Assembly: GCF_900113125.1 (NCBI RefSeq)
Contig: NZ_FOOG01000002.1
Coordinates: 1-64,000, forward strand
From: Halobacillus alkaliphilus
GTDB lineage: Bacteria; Bacillota; Bacilli; Bacillales; Halobacillaceae
Reading direction: 5' to 3'
Length of the DNA: 64,000 nt
A model generated the notes under the pieces. That model worked only from the letters and a program-made list of their open reading frames with translations, did not search any database and had not been told where the DNA came from. Shown piece by piece: positions 35,632 to 44,099 of the stretch. The first letter of the stretch is position 1. Each line of letters opens with the position of its first letter. A program made the position numbers and the translations under genes.

Positions 35632-36090
35632 TTATTTCTTATACAGCAGTTTTAACTTTTCACAAACCACTGGAATTTTATAATGAAAGTCTTGATTTAT
35701 CTCTTCCAATTCTTTTCGAAAAAAGGATTCATGAACGTCGCGCCAATATCTTAATGTACGGTCCCCTTCACCTTCCATAAAGGCATGTTCTTCCGTAACT
35801 TCATCAAACGGAACAACTTTTACGGAAGTGGTTTCCATGATCGCCATGGCTTCTCCATCACCATTAAGAATAATATTGTGAAGACCCTCGGACGGTAAGG
35901 CTTCGTTTTCCCATTCGTAGATGGTGTAGTTCGATGAGGTGGCGGTCTTTTTTCCTTCCAGAACCAGCTCTGCCAGTTGATCAGCCATTTCTTTGGAATC
36001 GCCAAAAGCCCACGCTTCATAATGGTCTGGTGCATGTGGGTGTGTTTTACGATAGTCTTCCCACAGCTGAATGATTGAATCTTTAGCCAT
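35632..36090 (-). CDS. ASCH-domain protein
   Basis: 152 residues. ELVLEGKKTATSSNYTIYEW near 40-59 and the following GDGEAMAIMETTSVKVVPF are the core of the ASCH fold, related to PUA RNA-binding domains; the N-terminal helix with WEDYRKTHPHAPDHYEAWAFGD is typical of the subgroup of about 150 residues found in Firmicutes. Members bind RNA or nucleosides, and some deacetylate acetylcytidine. GAAGGAGGG precedes the ATG. It lies 41 bases upstream in position from the SGNH gene on the same strand, possibly one transcription unit. Confidence 0.8.
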   Translation of the reverse strand: MAKDSIIQLWEDYRKTHPHAPDHYEAWAFGDSKEMADQLAELVLEGKKTATSSNYTIYEWENEALPSEGLHNIILNGDGEAMAIMETTSVKVVPFDEVTEEHAFMEGEGDRTLRYWRDVHESFFRKELEEINQDFHYKIPVVCEKLKLLYKK

Positions 36091-36131
36091 CGCAATAGCC
36101 CTCCTTCTATATTAAATACTTTTAGTTAAAC

Positions 36132-36698
36132 TTATAAACGGATGCTCTTTATTTTTTTAGTGATTAATTGTACAAGAAATTCGTATCCTTCTTCGCCAAA
36201 ATGAAGACCATCATTTTTTATACCTTGCAATTTAACTGGATAATCCTCTAAAGAAATCATCTGATGAAAGAAATCTATGAAATGACATCCTGTGTCTTTC
36301 GCTACTTCTCTGACGGCAGAAGCGTATTGATATAAGACTTCATTTGTTCTTGCCTTTTGAACTTTTTCATCAACAGGAGCAGGCGAGATTAAAATGGTTT
36401 TCTCAGGACTGATACGCTCCACAATTTTATACAGATTCTTTTGGTAGAGATCAAGAGGAACATTTTTATGAAAAGCAGCGTCGTTCGCACCAAAAAAGAC
36501 GGTTACTCCGTCTGGCTTATGGATCATCACATCCCGTTCCATTCTATCCAGCCCGTCTACGGTGTTATCTCCCGATACACCTGCATTAATAACTTCATAT
36601 TGATTCAATTGTTCAGCGAGTTTCGTTGTAAGCATAGGCTCTTCAAAGCCTTCTTTCCTCGCTGTTAAACTATCTCCAAAACACACCAGGGTTTTCAT
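36132..36698 (-). CDS. SGNH/GDSL-type esterase
   Basis: 188 residues. Block I FGDSLTARKEG has the nucleophile S10, block II the oxyanion glycine in NAGVSGDNT, block III GANDAA with the asparagine, and block V GLHFGEEGYEF the catalytic Asp-x-x-His (D-GLHF). No signal peptide, so the enzyme acts in the cytoplasm on small esters or acylated substrates. Start at the ATG at 36698, eight bases after GAAAGGAG; an upstream GTG-like extension was rejected. Same strand as the RDD protein 56 bases upstream and the ASCH gene downstream. Confidence 0.85.
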   Translation of the reverse strand: MKTLVCFGDSLTARKEGFEEPMLTTKLAEQLNQYEVINAGVSGDNTVDGLDRMERDVMIHKPDGVTVFFGANDAAFHKNVPLDLYQKNLYKIVERISPEKTILISPAPVDEKVQKARTNEVLYQYASAVREVAKDTGCHFIDFFHQMISLEDYPVKLQGIKNDGLHFGEEGYEFLVQLITKKIKSIRL

Positions 36699-36753
36699 AG
36701 AATTCTCCTTTCCCGCGGTCTTACAGACTACCTTAATCATTATTCCCCATATC

Positions 36754-37167
36754 TTATTTACACCGTTTGCATGAACATTCCACTTCTTTCACGATGGTTT
36801 CTGAATAACGGTCATGCGGCATAAGAGCCCCTTCTTCTAATTGAAATCCTTTCCTGTCCTTCAAGTAATCTAAACTGCTTATGAAGTCACGATAAGCCAT
36901 ACGCTTCACGATTTGTCCGGACATTGGCCTGCCTCCTTCTTGCTTTTCCAGTTTTAACCCCAATGCTTGATACCCAACGGTCGAGCCGCAGGTTTTTAAC
37001 TGGGCATACTCTAGAGACCACATCACCAAAGTTGGCGTAATTAAAGCATGAAACGCTTCACTTTTCACTTTCTTCCTGAGCAGTTTTTCTACACCAAAGG
37101 TTACGGCTGTAGAAATAGCAAGGTCTATAGCGAACGCAGCGCTTCTCTTTTTTGTCACCGATTCCAT
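36754..37167 (-). CDS. RDD-family membrane protein
   Basis: 137 residues. KKRSAAFAIDLAISTAVTFG near 5-24 has the family's R-x-x-A-x-x-I-D signature, and STVGYQALGLKLEK near 62-75 is the second conserved block (GxxxxGLKL). Two to three membrane segments. The last 15 residues contain C-SCKRC, a cluster of three cysteines, unusual for the family. RDD proteins are implicated in ion transport and osmotic adaptation in halophiles and bacilli. The ATG at 37167 follows GAGGAGG. Palindrome copy 2 lies 80 bases upstream. Confidence 0.75.
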   Translation of the reverse strand: MESVTKKRSAAFAIDLAISTAVTFGVEKLLRKKVKSEAFHALITPTLVMWSLEYAQLKTCGSTVGYQALGLKLEKQEGGRPMSGQIVKRMAYRDFISSLDYLKDRKGFQLEEGALMPHDRYSETIVKEVECSCKRCK

Positions 37168-37248
37168 ACCTTGTTCCTCCTCGAGTAATAATAGATACCA
37201 TGTACTAACGATTTCACGCATTGAAAAGTTTCATAAAAACTTTCTCCC

Positions 37249-37309
37249 CCCAAAATATGCCACCTCAGGTCATCCATAATATGGATGACCTGAGGTGGAA
37301 TATTTTGGG
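37249..37309. repeat. Dispersed palindromic element, copy 2
   Basis: 61 bases: CCCAAAATAT-g-CCACCTCAGGTCATCCATA, one central base, then the complement with a single mismatch (G against A at 37259/37299). It shares the whole core with the copies at 7470 and 49320 and the AAAATAT flanks with the latter. No T run follows on either strand, so terminator function is less obvious here. Confidence 0.85.
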
Positions 37310-37641
37310 TTTCAACTGTTTTGTTCTTTATTTCCAGCATTCAGGTGAACAACCTCCTTTTATAGCGATACAGGTAATCCATCTTCAACTCGTCTGTAAA
37401 CGTCACGATAGCAGTGTAGAGAACCTCTTTCTTTCACACGTTAGCGATATACATATCGGCAATATCCGCTTCGCTATTGTATCTATGTTGGGGTAAGTGC
37501 ATCTTGTTGTTCCCCCTGAGTCCGGCTTTTTCCTGACTGGCTAAGCCCACACGTACTTCCATAAACGTCCGTACGAAAACCAGCGTACCCCTTAGAATTA
37601 GATACTGTTTTCGAATGCTAACCCTCTCTATTTCATATGTT
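37310..37641. other. Intergenic stretch without a convincing gene
   Basis: About 330 bases between palindrome copy 2 and the hydrolase gene. A minus-strand frame of about 70 codons is open from inside the hydrolase 3' end, but it has no ribosome binding site and its composition is not clearly protein-like. No terminator stem was found for the hydrolase gene, except possibly the palindrome itself. Confidence 0.35.
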
Positions 37642-38508
37642 TTACTCATTAATATGATGCTGGAACCACTGGTCCGTTTTATCGGTGTACTCCTCCACAT
37701 AGCTGTTCAGAAGATGCTGTCCGTCTTCATATTCCACATATTCATAATGGGCATTTTCTCGCGAAAGCTTGCTGCTTAATTCTCTTGCCTGTCCGACGGG
37801 CACTCTCCAATCATCTTCTCCATGCATGATCAGAAGAGGGACATCAAGCTGATCCGGCCAGTACACAGCGGAACGTTTTTTAAAAGCATCCCTATTTTCC
37901 TCTGGATCCCCAACGAGTTCGTCTAACATTCCCCGCACGACAACTCTTTCCTTATAAAAGTTAAATAGATCCGTAATCCCTCCTACGACGGCAGCCGCTT
38001 TAATATCTACTCCTTCTTTTATAGCGAGATATGTCATCATTCCTCCTCTGGATAGTCCTAGCATAACCTTATTCTCTACATCAACATTTGGGAGTTCTTC
38101 AGCTGCCTGAACGAGATTCAGGACATCATTCACATCCGCTCCTCCAAACTCTTCCTTGCCTTCCCCGCCATCATTTCCACGATATTGGGAAGCTAGCACT
38201 ACGTACCCTTTCTTCGCCCATAAAGATAAGTATGTAGCAAGTAGCTTCTCATCAATCTCTCCATATTCCTGATTCCCGCCCCGATTAAAGATCAATAGAG
38301 GAAGATCTTTTTCTATCTCTTTGGGTCTGACCATAAACCCTGTAACTTCAAGTCCATCACTTCGATAGGTAATTTTGTAGGTTTCTGTAGTTCTAGAATG
38401 CTTTGTTTCTGGCACCTCGATTATTTCGTTACTTAGAATGATATCATGGTTGTCTGTTTCACACCCGACGAGCAGTAAGATAATTACAATAAACAGCAGC
38501 TTCTTCAT
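37642..38508 (-). CDS. Alpha/beta-hydrolase lipoprotein (prolyl-oligopeptidase-like)
   Basis: 288 residues. Lipoprotein signal peptide with lipobox LVGC (cysteine 16). The hydrolase domain shows the oxyanion region LLIFNRGGNQEYG near 90, YVVLASQYRGNDGGEG, the nucleophile serine in GLSRGG near 153-158, the aspartate in MHGEDDWRVP, and the histidine in DGQH near residue 265. The overall plan is that of S9 peptidases and esterases, so it probably acts outside the membrane on peptides or esters. GAGGGGGAG precedes the ATG. Monocistronic. Confidence 0.85.
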   Translation of the reverse strand: MKKLLFIVIILLLVGCETDNHDIILSNEIIEVPETKHSRTTETYKITYRSDGLEVTGFMVRPKEIEKDLPLLIFNRGGNQEYGEIDEKLLATYLSLWAKKGYVVLASQYRGNDGGEGKEEFGGADVNDVLNLVQAAEELPNVDVENKVMLGLSRGGMMTYLAIKEGVDIKAAAVVGGITDLFNFYKERVVVRGMLDELVGDPEENRDAFKKRSAVYWPDQLDVPLLIMHGEDDWRVPVGQARELSSKLSRENAHYEYVEYEDGQHLLNSYVEEYTDKTDQWFQHHINE

Positions 38509-38713
38509 TTTACTCCCCCTCTTTTAGATGAATCCTTCTAAAATAGATACGAAACCATGCAAAAAACGTTTCAACTAATAGGACTTTCTTCCAACCATTT
38601 ATTCAATAAATATTTATCGTTTTTCAATAAAAAGTTATTGTAAATTATATATAGGTGTCTTATACTGAGTTACAGAAAATCCATACATATTCTTACATAA
38701 GGGGAAATTTATT

Positions 38714-39286
38714 ATGAATTTAAATCTGTTTTACAAGCTCGGCTCGATCCTATGTATAACCCTATTTTATTTCGTATCACTGACCGGCCTATTCGCGATA
38801 GCAAGCCATATCGGTTACCTGTACTTTCCAAACAGCGCTTTTACCGATTCTCTTGGCTCCTTTGACCCCATTTACTCTTACTTAGTCTTGAATTTTGAAG
38901 AACAACCCGATCTTTATGAAAAAAAGTCTTTCCTGCAGTTATCTTTCTTGAGTGAATTAACTACGATTCTTTTTGCGGCCGTCTTTCTCTGGTTAATGCA
39001 CAAGTTTTTAAAAACGCTCGATCAGGAAGGCCTATTTACTTATAAAAATGTATCCATTTTGACAAAGCTAGGCCTTACCATCGGCATTTTAGGTACAGGG
39101 TTTACCTATACAAGTGAACTACTTACCTCAAAAGCCGTAGAGGAATTAGAGATAACGAATGCCTCTGTCCATTATTCCAGTTGGTTTTTCATAGATACCC
39201 TTATTGGAGGCATCATCCTGATCATTATCGCAAGTGCTTTAAAAACGGCTGTCCATGCCGTTAAAGAAAACAAACAAACCATTTAA
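38714..39286 (+). CDS. DUF2975 membrane protein
   Basis: 190 residues with four membrane helices (about 9-33, 72-92, 107-130, 150-176). The sequence between helices two and three, LKTLDQEGLFTYKNVSILTKLG, is the conserved mark of DUF2975 proteins. These occur almost always beside a small Cro/CI-type regulator, as here with a gap of 11 bases, like B. subtilis YoaS and YozG. The pair may be a membrane sensor with a partner repressor; the mechanism is not known. AAGGGGAAA precedes the ATG. Confidence 0.8.
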   Translation: MNLNLFYKLGSILCITLFYFVSLTGLFAIASHIGYLYFPNSAFTDSLGSFDPIYSYLVLNFEEQPDLYEKKSFLQLSFLSELTTILFAAVFLWLMHKFLKTLDQEGLFTYKNVSILTKLGLTIGILGTGFTYTSELLTSKAVEELEITNASVHYSSWFFIDTLIGGIILIIIASALKTAVHAVKENKQTI

Positions 39287-39297
39287 GGCGGTTTATT

Positions 39298-39537
39298 ATG
39301 ATCCGAATTAAGCTAGACGTAGTCATGGCTCAAAGGAAAATTTCACTAAATAAATTATCGGAGTTAGTAGGGATTACGGCTGCCAATTTATCCATCTTAA
39401 AAAATGAAAAAGGGAAAGCTGTTCGCTTTTCAACTCTGGACGCTTTATGTAAAGCATTGGATTGTCAGCCCGGTGACTTAATGGAGTATATAGAAGATGA
39501 ATCAAACGGTAAAACTGAGCAATACATTGAAGAATAG
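39298..39537 (+). CDS. Cro/CI-type regulator (YozG-like)
   Basis: 79 residues, mostly a helix-turn-helix of the HTH_26 kind: MIRIKLDVVMAQRKISLNKL, then ELVGITAANLSILKNEKG as the turn and recognition helix, and LDALCKALDCQPGDLMEY closing the domain. A short acidic tail follows. Partner of the DUF2975 gene directly upstream and probably translated from the same mRNA (TAAGGCGG before the ATG). It likely controls its own operon. A sigma-like gene starts ten bases after its stop codon. Confidence 0.85.
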   Translation: MIRIKLDVVMAQRKISLNKLSELVGITAANLSILKNEKGKAVRFSTLDALCKALDCQPGDLMEYIEDESNGKTEQYIEE

Positions 39538-39547
39538 GTGGGATTCT

Positions 39548-39991
39548 ATGAAATTAGCTTGGCCTGTAACAAAAAGAAAAAGAATAAACGATTATATTGA
39601 ATCCCACAAACATAATGTGTTTGAGCTCAGTCTCCTATTAGTAGGAAATGCATCGGTTGCTGAAGAAATTTCCGCAAATGCTTTTCTTCAAGTCTGCCGA
39701 CAAACAGGAGATCATCGAACTCTTCACCAAAACCATCTCCCTCTTTACGCAAAAGTTGTCCACCTTGCAGAAGGGTATGTGAAACAAGTAAAACAGGCAG
39801 ATCTAGACCTGGAAGGTGGACACGAGGATAGCTGGGATATGCCGTTATCCAAAGAGAGGAAGTTGTTATATGAGGCTTTGATGGGCTTACCGATGAGAGA
39901 TCGAGTCATCCTCACATTAAAACACACTTGCTCGCTTTCGACGGAAGATGTTCAGAAAATATTAAATACTGCATACGCACAGATCGAATGA
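39548..39991 (+). CDS. Shortened sigma-70/ECF-like protein
   Basis: 147 residues. Residues 20-60 resemble sigma region 2 (FELSLLLVGNASVAEEISANAFLQ), and residues 105-147 resemble region 4 (LYEALMGLPMRDRVILTLKH, then SLSTEDVQKIL), but the chain stops before the last helix that normally contacts the -35 element. Length is below the 160-200 of ordinary ECF factors. It may be a divergent or regulatory derivative. Start at the ATG at 39548 with AGGTGGG upstream; a longer frame overlaps the regulator. The three-gene order DUF2975, Xre, sigma-like ends at a strong terminator. Confidence 0.55.
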   Translation: MKLAWPVTKRKRINDYIESHKHNVFELSLLLVGNASVAEEISANAFLQVCRQTGDHRTLHQNHLPLYAKVVHLAEGYVKQVKQADLDLEGGHEDSWDMPLSKERKLLYEALMGLPMRDRVILTLKHTCSLSTEDVQKILNTAYAQIE

Positions 39992-40023
39992 GTACAAATT
40001 CAGTATAGAAGAGTAGAGTTATC

Positions 40024-40065
40024 AAAAAAGAGGTGATTAACTTAATAAAATAATCACCTCTTTTT
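40024..40065 (+). terminator. Bidirectional terminator
   Basis: AAAAAGAGGTGATTA-(loop)-TAATCACCTCTTTTT, flanked by A and T runs, placed between the sigma-like gene and the convergent small membrane gene. Confidence 0.85.
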
Positions 40066-40089
40066 GCTGCCTGCAATATATTTAGATGG

Positions 40090-40302
40090 TCAACTTTCGC
40101 CCTCTTTCTTACTCTGCTCCACTTGTTTCTGAGCGTGCGAAGTCCGGATCATACTCGGAACCCCCGCCGCTATACTCACTAGTAAACTCCACATCACATA
40201 ACGCCATTCCCCGGTATAGAATGATACTCCGATGAAAAAGAGCAACTGGCCCACCAGCGCAAACCACGAAGCTATCCAGGCATATTTCAAATTTTCTTTC
40301 AT
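40090..40302 (-). CDS. Small two-helix membrane protein
   Basis: 70 residues: two membrane segments (about 8-26 and 35-51) and a charged C-terminal tail (HAQKQVEQSKKEGES) predicted in the cytoplasm. AAAGGAGGT precedes the ATG at good distance, which is the main argument for a real gene. No family recognised. It ends against the bidirectional terminator at 40024. Confidence 0.6.
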   Translation of the reverse strand: MKENLKYAWIASWFALVGQLLFFIGVSFYTGEWRYVMWSLLVSIAAGVPSMIRTSHAQKQVEQSKKEGES

Positions 40303-40452
40303 TCTGTACCTCCTTTATTTCAAGCGTGTAAAACAGTTAAAAGAACGGGCATACTTTTTTAATTGACTGTCTTTGTTGGGGAGTCAAACTTATTCTGTCT
40401 GGTAAGCCAATATCTTCGATTTAATGAATTGCCGAAATCTTACCTTGTTCAT

Positions 40453-40827
40453 TCATATTAATTCTTTCAGTAACATTCCCTGCCATGACTCTCCGACCTT
40501 CGTCCATTCCACTTCACCTTCGAAGCAATATACATCTTTTTCTAAATCATCTACTTTTTTAATTTGAACCTCTTTCGATTCTAATTGATAGTCATTTCCT
40601 TGAGCGCTTGGCAGCCACATCAGCATATAATTTTGATCGATAAACGTTTCATGGTTATCTTCTTGAAGGAGAAGCTTTTTTGCCCATGATTTTAATGTCA
40701 TCATCCGCTCTTGAAGTCTTGAAGCGCGAAGCGAAATCCGGGTGGAATAAATATGTATTAGCCCTGCCAGTAAAGCGAGAAAACGTGGTACAAAGCCATT
40801 ACAATTTCTTCTCTCTCCTACGAACAC
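40453..40827 (-). CDS. Hypothetical protein, possibly chimeric N-terminus
   Basis: 124 residues. One membrane-like segment (FLALLAGLIHIYS near 16-28), a basic stretch, then a soluble domain (NYMLMWLPSAQGNDYQLESK, VYCFEGEVEWTKVGESWQGM) that looks globular. The first ten residues are atypical and there is no good ribosome binding site; translation could begin at internal methionines near residue 41 (MMTLKSWAKK), leaving about 84 residues. The gene may have been truncated at its 5' end by rearrangement, since decayed coding sequence lies on the opposite strand immediately beyond. Family unknown. Confidence 0.4.
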   Translation of the reverse strand: MFVGERRNCNGFVPRFLALLAGLIHIYSTRISLRASRLQERMMTLKSWAKKLLLQEDNHETFIDQNYMLMWLPSAQGNDYQLESKEVQIKKVDDLEKDVYCFEGEVEWTKVGESWQGMLLKELI

Positions 40828-40879
40828 AGGCTTGTTGATCGCCTGTACAGGTTATGCCATCGCTCAATTTGTAGTAGAG

Positions 40880-41123
40880 CAGCCCCCAGGGAACGCGTAC
40901 ACGCATTCGTTAATGAATATCATTGGAATTATGCCTATTCAGGCACTTCAGGGTCGGATCTGCTCTTTTCGTCAAGCTTTATGGTCATTACATTCCTATT
41001 GTTCGCTCTCTCTTATATGAGCTCTATCCAAACCCAAACTTTTTCAAAACAGCCCCCTATTATTTCTTATTTTATTCTTGTACGTAAAAACAGGTACAAA
41101 GTTCCACCTTTTTACATTTTTTA
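40880..41123 (+). pseudogene. Possible remnant of a membrane protein gene
   Basis: A plus-strand frame without start codon reads APRERVHAFVNEYHWNYAYS and then a hydrophobic run (SSSFMVITFLLFALSYMSSI), ending at a stop near 41123; an overlapping frame to its left is also open (about 40832-41020). The switch between frames and the lack of a start suggest a decayed gene. I do not recognise the parent family. The rest of 40828-41357 is AT-rich with no other feature, except a probable promoter before 41358. Confidence 0.3.
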
Positions 41124-41357
41124 AGAAAATACTTCCAACTAACTATTAGCAGAGGCAAAAATATAAGAAATTAGGAACCTCAAAATCTGTTTAAAATACT
41201 TTATTTTCTAAAGCTAATATTTCCCTTCGTTCAACCCGTCTAAAAAACAGATTTCAGCCCCTAATCAAAGGTCGAGCACATCCAAGCCTCTATAAACGTT
41301 TATATAAATTCTTCACGGGAACAGTATTGTACAATAATAAAAAGGAGGATTTTTACA

Positions 41358-41663
41358 ATGGCTGGAAAAGATCCGAAACATGCAGCAGCACAGATGAGTG
41401 AAGACAAAAAAGATGACATTATGAAAAGCTTCGAATCGTTCAAGGATTATTTAGGAGATCAAGTTAACAAAGGTGAAAAACTGGGGCTTGGCTCAGAAGG
41501 TCTTTCTAAAGGAGCTAAACGCGTAGCGGATTACCTTGCTAAGCATGAAGAACCCCGCAACCGCGAAGAGAAAGTCCTCAATGAACTATGGGGCGTAGCA
41601 AACAAAGAAGAGCGTGAACACATGGCTCATGTACTTGTTAAACTTGCTGATCAAACCAACTAA
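41358..41663 (+). CDS. DUF3243-family protein
   Basis: 101 residues, helical and highly charged. Conserved family elements are SFESFKDYLGDQVNKGEKLGL near 25-45, KGAKRVADYLAKHEEPRNRE and VLNELWGVANKEERE HMAHVLVKL-type C-terminus. B. subtilis YmfJ is a short relative. The N-terminal 20 residues (with DPKHAAAQMSEDKK) are an extension. Function unknown; such small soluble proteins are abundant in bacilli. AAAGGAGG lies before the ATG; a possible promoter with TACAAT is 15 bases further upstream. A strong terminator follows. Confidence 0.8.
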   Translation: MAGKDPKHAAAQMSEDKKDDIMKSFESFKDYLGDQVNKGEKLGLGSEGLSKGAKRVADYLAKHEEPRNREEKVLNELWGVANKEEREHMAHVLVKLADQTN

Positions 41664-41678
41664 TATAGTAAGAGTAAG

Positions 41679-41711
41679 GCCGGCTCTCTGGCTCAGAGAG
41701 CTGGCTTTTTT
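41679..41711 (+). terminator. Terminator of the DUF3243 gene
   Basis: GCCGGCTCTCT-ggctc-AGAGAGCTGGC followed by TTTTTT. Confidence 0.9.
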
Positions 41712-41875
41712 ATGGGTAAAAAGGAGGGGCATCCGTAACAAGAAACGTATTCATTGTCCTGTCTTTCGTTGGTATTTAAAAAAAATTGTAGTATAACGTT
41801 TAGATGGGCTCTTCTTATGGAATACACATGAGACATCAATTATAATTAACAACATTTGTAAATAGGAGGGTGTAC

Positions 41876-42745
41876 ATGAGATATGGTGGTATAATCTTAG
41901 TTATGACAGCTGCAATCCTTTGGGGTATAACCGGGGGAATCGCTGATATATTAATGAATAAAGGCTATAGTCCTTCCATTATTTCGTTTTATCGTGGAGC
42001 CGTAGGGCTTGTATGTGTTTTAATTTGGTTTCTTCTTCGCGCCAAACAAAATTTCCCAACTTCTTCAACCGTGTATTTATGGTCGATTCTTGCGGGCCTC
42101 GGCGTAGCAGGTAATTTCACCTTTTATTTCCTGAGTATTGAAGCGTCCAGTATCGCTATTGCAGCTACATTAATGTACACCGCACCAGTATTTGTCCTTT
42201 TAGTTTCATTTCTTCTAAGAATAGAACGCTCGAGCTGGTTAAAATGGGGATGCATTGCTGGCGTAATTGTCGGAATTATCCTGCTTACAGGAGCATATAA
42301 CACCGGTTCTTCTTCTGTAACCCTATTAGGCGCGGGTGCAGGACTTGCTGCCGGTATATCTTACGCCGTGTTTATTTTCGGTTTTAAAAATGCTTCCAAT
42401 TACGGTAAGCCGCAGACCGTACTAACCCTCGCTTTCCTGGCATTTACTGCCTTGCTTTTACTATTCATTGACCGTCAAGCAGCTTTTTCTGTTCTCACTT
42501 CAGGTGATTTATGGTGGTTTATCCTGCTCGGGCTTATCGGAGCAGGGATATCTTTTGTTCTTTATGTAGTCGGCGTTCGATGGACAGCTCCTTCGACGGC
42601 TTCGATGATCGCCATGATCGAGCCGGTGACAGCTTCCTTGTTTGGTGTAGTAGTTCTAGGGGACAGCCTGTCGTTTGTTCAGCTTATTGGCATGGTTCTT
42701 ATTCTGGCCACCATTACATTCTTAAGTGTGAAGAAGTCTGGCTAA
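41876..42745 (+). CDS. DMT/EamA-family transporter
   Basis: 289 residues with ten membrane helices in two EamA repeats. Repeat one contains ILWGITGGIADILMNKGYSP and YRGAVGLVCVLIWFLL; repeat two has GISYAVFIFGFKNA and the closing signature SMIAMIEPVTASLFGVVVLG near 243-262. Family members export amino acids or other metabolites by antiport; the substrate is not evident. The ATG at 41876 is favoured because AGGAGGG then has normal spacing; a GTG two codons upstream overlaps it. Monocistronic with a terminator. Confidence 0.85.
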   Translation: MRYGGIILVMTAAILWGITGGIADILMNKGYSPSIISFYRGAVGLVCVLIWFLLRAKQNFPTSSTVYLWSILAGLGVAGNFTFYFLSIEASSIAIAATLMYTAPVFVLLVSFLLRIERSSWLKWGCIAGVIVGIILLTGAYNTGSSSVTLLGAGAGLAAGISYAVFIFGFKNASNYGKPQTVLTLAFLAFTALLLLFIDRQAAFSVLTSGDLWWFILLGLIGAGISFVLYVVGVRWTAPSTASMIAMIEPVTASLFGVVVLGDSLSFVQLIGMVLILATITFLSVKKSG

Positions 42746-42782
42746 AGACTTTCAAGCCCTATAAAACTTTTGGAATTGCGTT

Positions 42783-42835
42783 AGGCTCCTTACATGATAA
42801 GACTGATCTGTCTTTCATGTGGAGGAGCCTTTTTA
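42783..42835 (+). terminator. Terminator of the EamA gene
   Basis: AGGCTCCTTACATGA-(loop)-TCATGTGGAGGAGCCTTTTT, a long stem with one bulge and a T run, between the convergent EamA and codA genes. Confidence 0.8.
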
Positions 42836-42854
42836 AAATCTTCTAAACTATACG

Positions 42855-44099
42855 TTATTTTTCATTGAAATAAAGAGACGTCTCACTTGGTATCGTTTCC
42901 GATAAAATCCTTCCATGACGGATAGAGTACCGGACAACTGCCTGCTTTCTGACTGCTTCATATTCATCCTCAGCGTCGAGAATAATAAGATTGGCTGGAC
43001 GCCCAGGCTCAAGACCATACTCTTCCTTCAGATTCAAGATGCGGGCACTATTTTCCGTGATAAAATCCATGCCCTGTTTGATCTGGTCATATCCCATCAG
43101 GTGAGATAGGTGAAGTCCCATATGAAGAACCTGGAGCATATTTCCCGTTCCAAGCGGATACCATGGATCGAAAATGTCATCATGGCCGAACCCGAGGTTA
43201 ATGCCGGCTTCATTTAATTCTTTCACGCGTGTTAATCCTCTGCGCTTAGGATACGTGTCAAAACGTCCCTGCAGATGAATGTTAACGAGCGGATTCGCAA
43301 TGATATGAATTCCCGACATCTTGAGCAAGCGGAACAGTTTGGACGTATAAGCGTCATTATAGGACCCCATGGCAGTTGTGTGACTTGCGGTCACTTTGTC
43401 TCCCATACCTCTTTCTAACGCTTCCGTTGCGACCATTTCCACAAACCTCGACTGTTCATCGTCAATTTCATCACAATGCACGTCGACAAATCGATCGTAT
43501 TTCTCAGCGAGGTCAAATGCGATTTTCAATGATTCCACGCCATACTCACGTGTGAATTCAAAGTGAGGGATGGCACCGACTACGTCCGCTCCGAGTCTTA
43601 AAGCTTCTTCCAACAGCTCCTGCCCGTTGGGATAAGAAAGGATTCCCTCCTGAGGAAACGCTACGAGCTGCAGATCGACGTCTTCTTTTACTTCTTCCCG
43701 CACCTCTATGAGAGCTTTTAAAGCGGTCAACTCTGGATCGGTAACATCGACATGGGTGCGGACATGTTGGATGCCATTTGCAATCTGCATAGAGAGCGCC
43801 TGCTTCGCTCTTTGCTTTACATCAGCTTCGGTGAGCTTATCTTTTCGCTCGGACCAGCGCTGAATGCCTTCAAACAGAGTTCCGCTTTTGTTCCACTCTG
43901 GATCTCCAGCGGTTAATGTAGTATCCAGATGAATATGAGGTTCCACGAACGGAGGGATCACGAGTGATCCACCTGCGTCAATCATATTTGAATCTTCCTC
44001 GCGGATGGGTTCTTGCGTGATCTCCTGGATCACTCCATGGTCGATCCGTAACGACCATAAGCCTTCTTTTCCACGAAGTTTCGCTTGTTTAATTATCAT
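42855..44099 (-). CDS. codA: Cytosine deaminase
   Basis: 414 residues, amidohydrolase of the E. coli CodA type. Metal ligands H55 and H57 in EPHIHLD, H208 in DVHCDE, catalytic E211, H240 in TASHTTA, and D307 in GHDDIFDPW are all present and lie six residues before their E. coli counterparts. The enzyme converts cytosine to uracil and ammonia for pyrimidine salvage. The ATG overlaps the stop codon of codB by four bases, so the two are translationally coupled. The pair is downstream of a PyrR-type attenuator. Confidence 0.93.
   Translation of the reverse strand: MIIKQAKLRGKEGLWSLRIDHGVIQEITQEPIREEDSNMIDAGGSLVIPPFVEPHIHLDTTLTAGDPEWNKSGTLFEGIQRWSERKDKLTEADVKQRAKQALSMQIANGIQHVRTHVDVTDPELTALKALIEVREEVKEDVDLQLVAFPQEGILSYPNGQELLEEALRLGADVVGAIPHFEFTREYGVESLKIAFDLAEKYDRFVDVHCDEIDDEQSRFVEMVATEALERGMGDKVTASHTTAMGSYNDAYTSKLFRLLKMSGIHIIANPLVNIHLQGRFDTYPKRRGLTRVKELNEAGINLGFGHDDIFDPWYPLGTGNMLQVLHMGLHLSHLMGYDQIKQGMDFITENSARILNLKEEYGLEPGRPANLIILDAEDEYEAVRKQAVVRYSIRHGRILSETIPSETSLYFNEK

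Noticed and set aside
37434-37660. Minus-strand frame of about 70 codons after the hydrolase gene
   Set aside because: Its ATG overlaps the hydrolase stop codon without a ribosome binding site, and the sequence shows no recognisable family.
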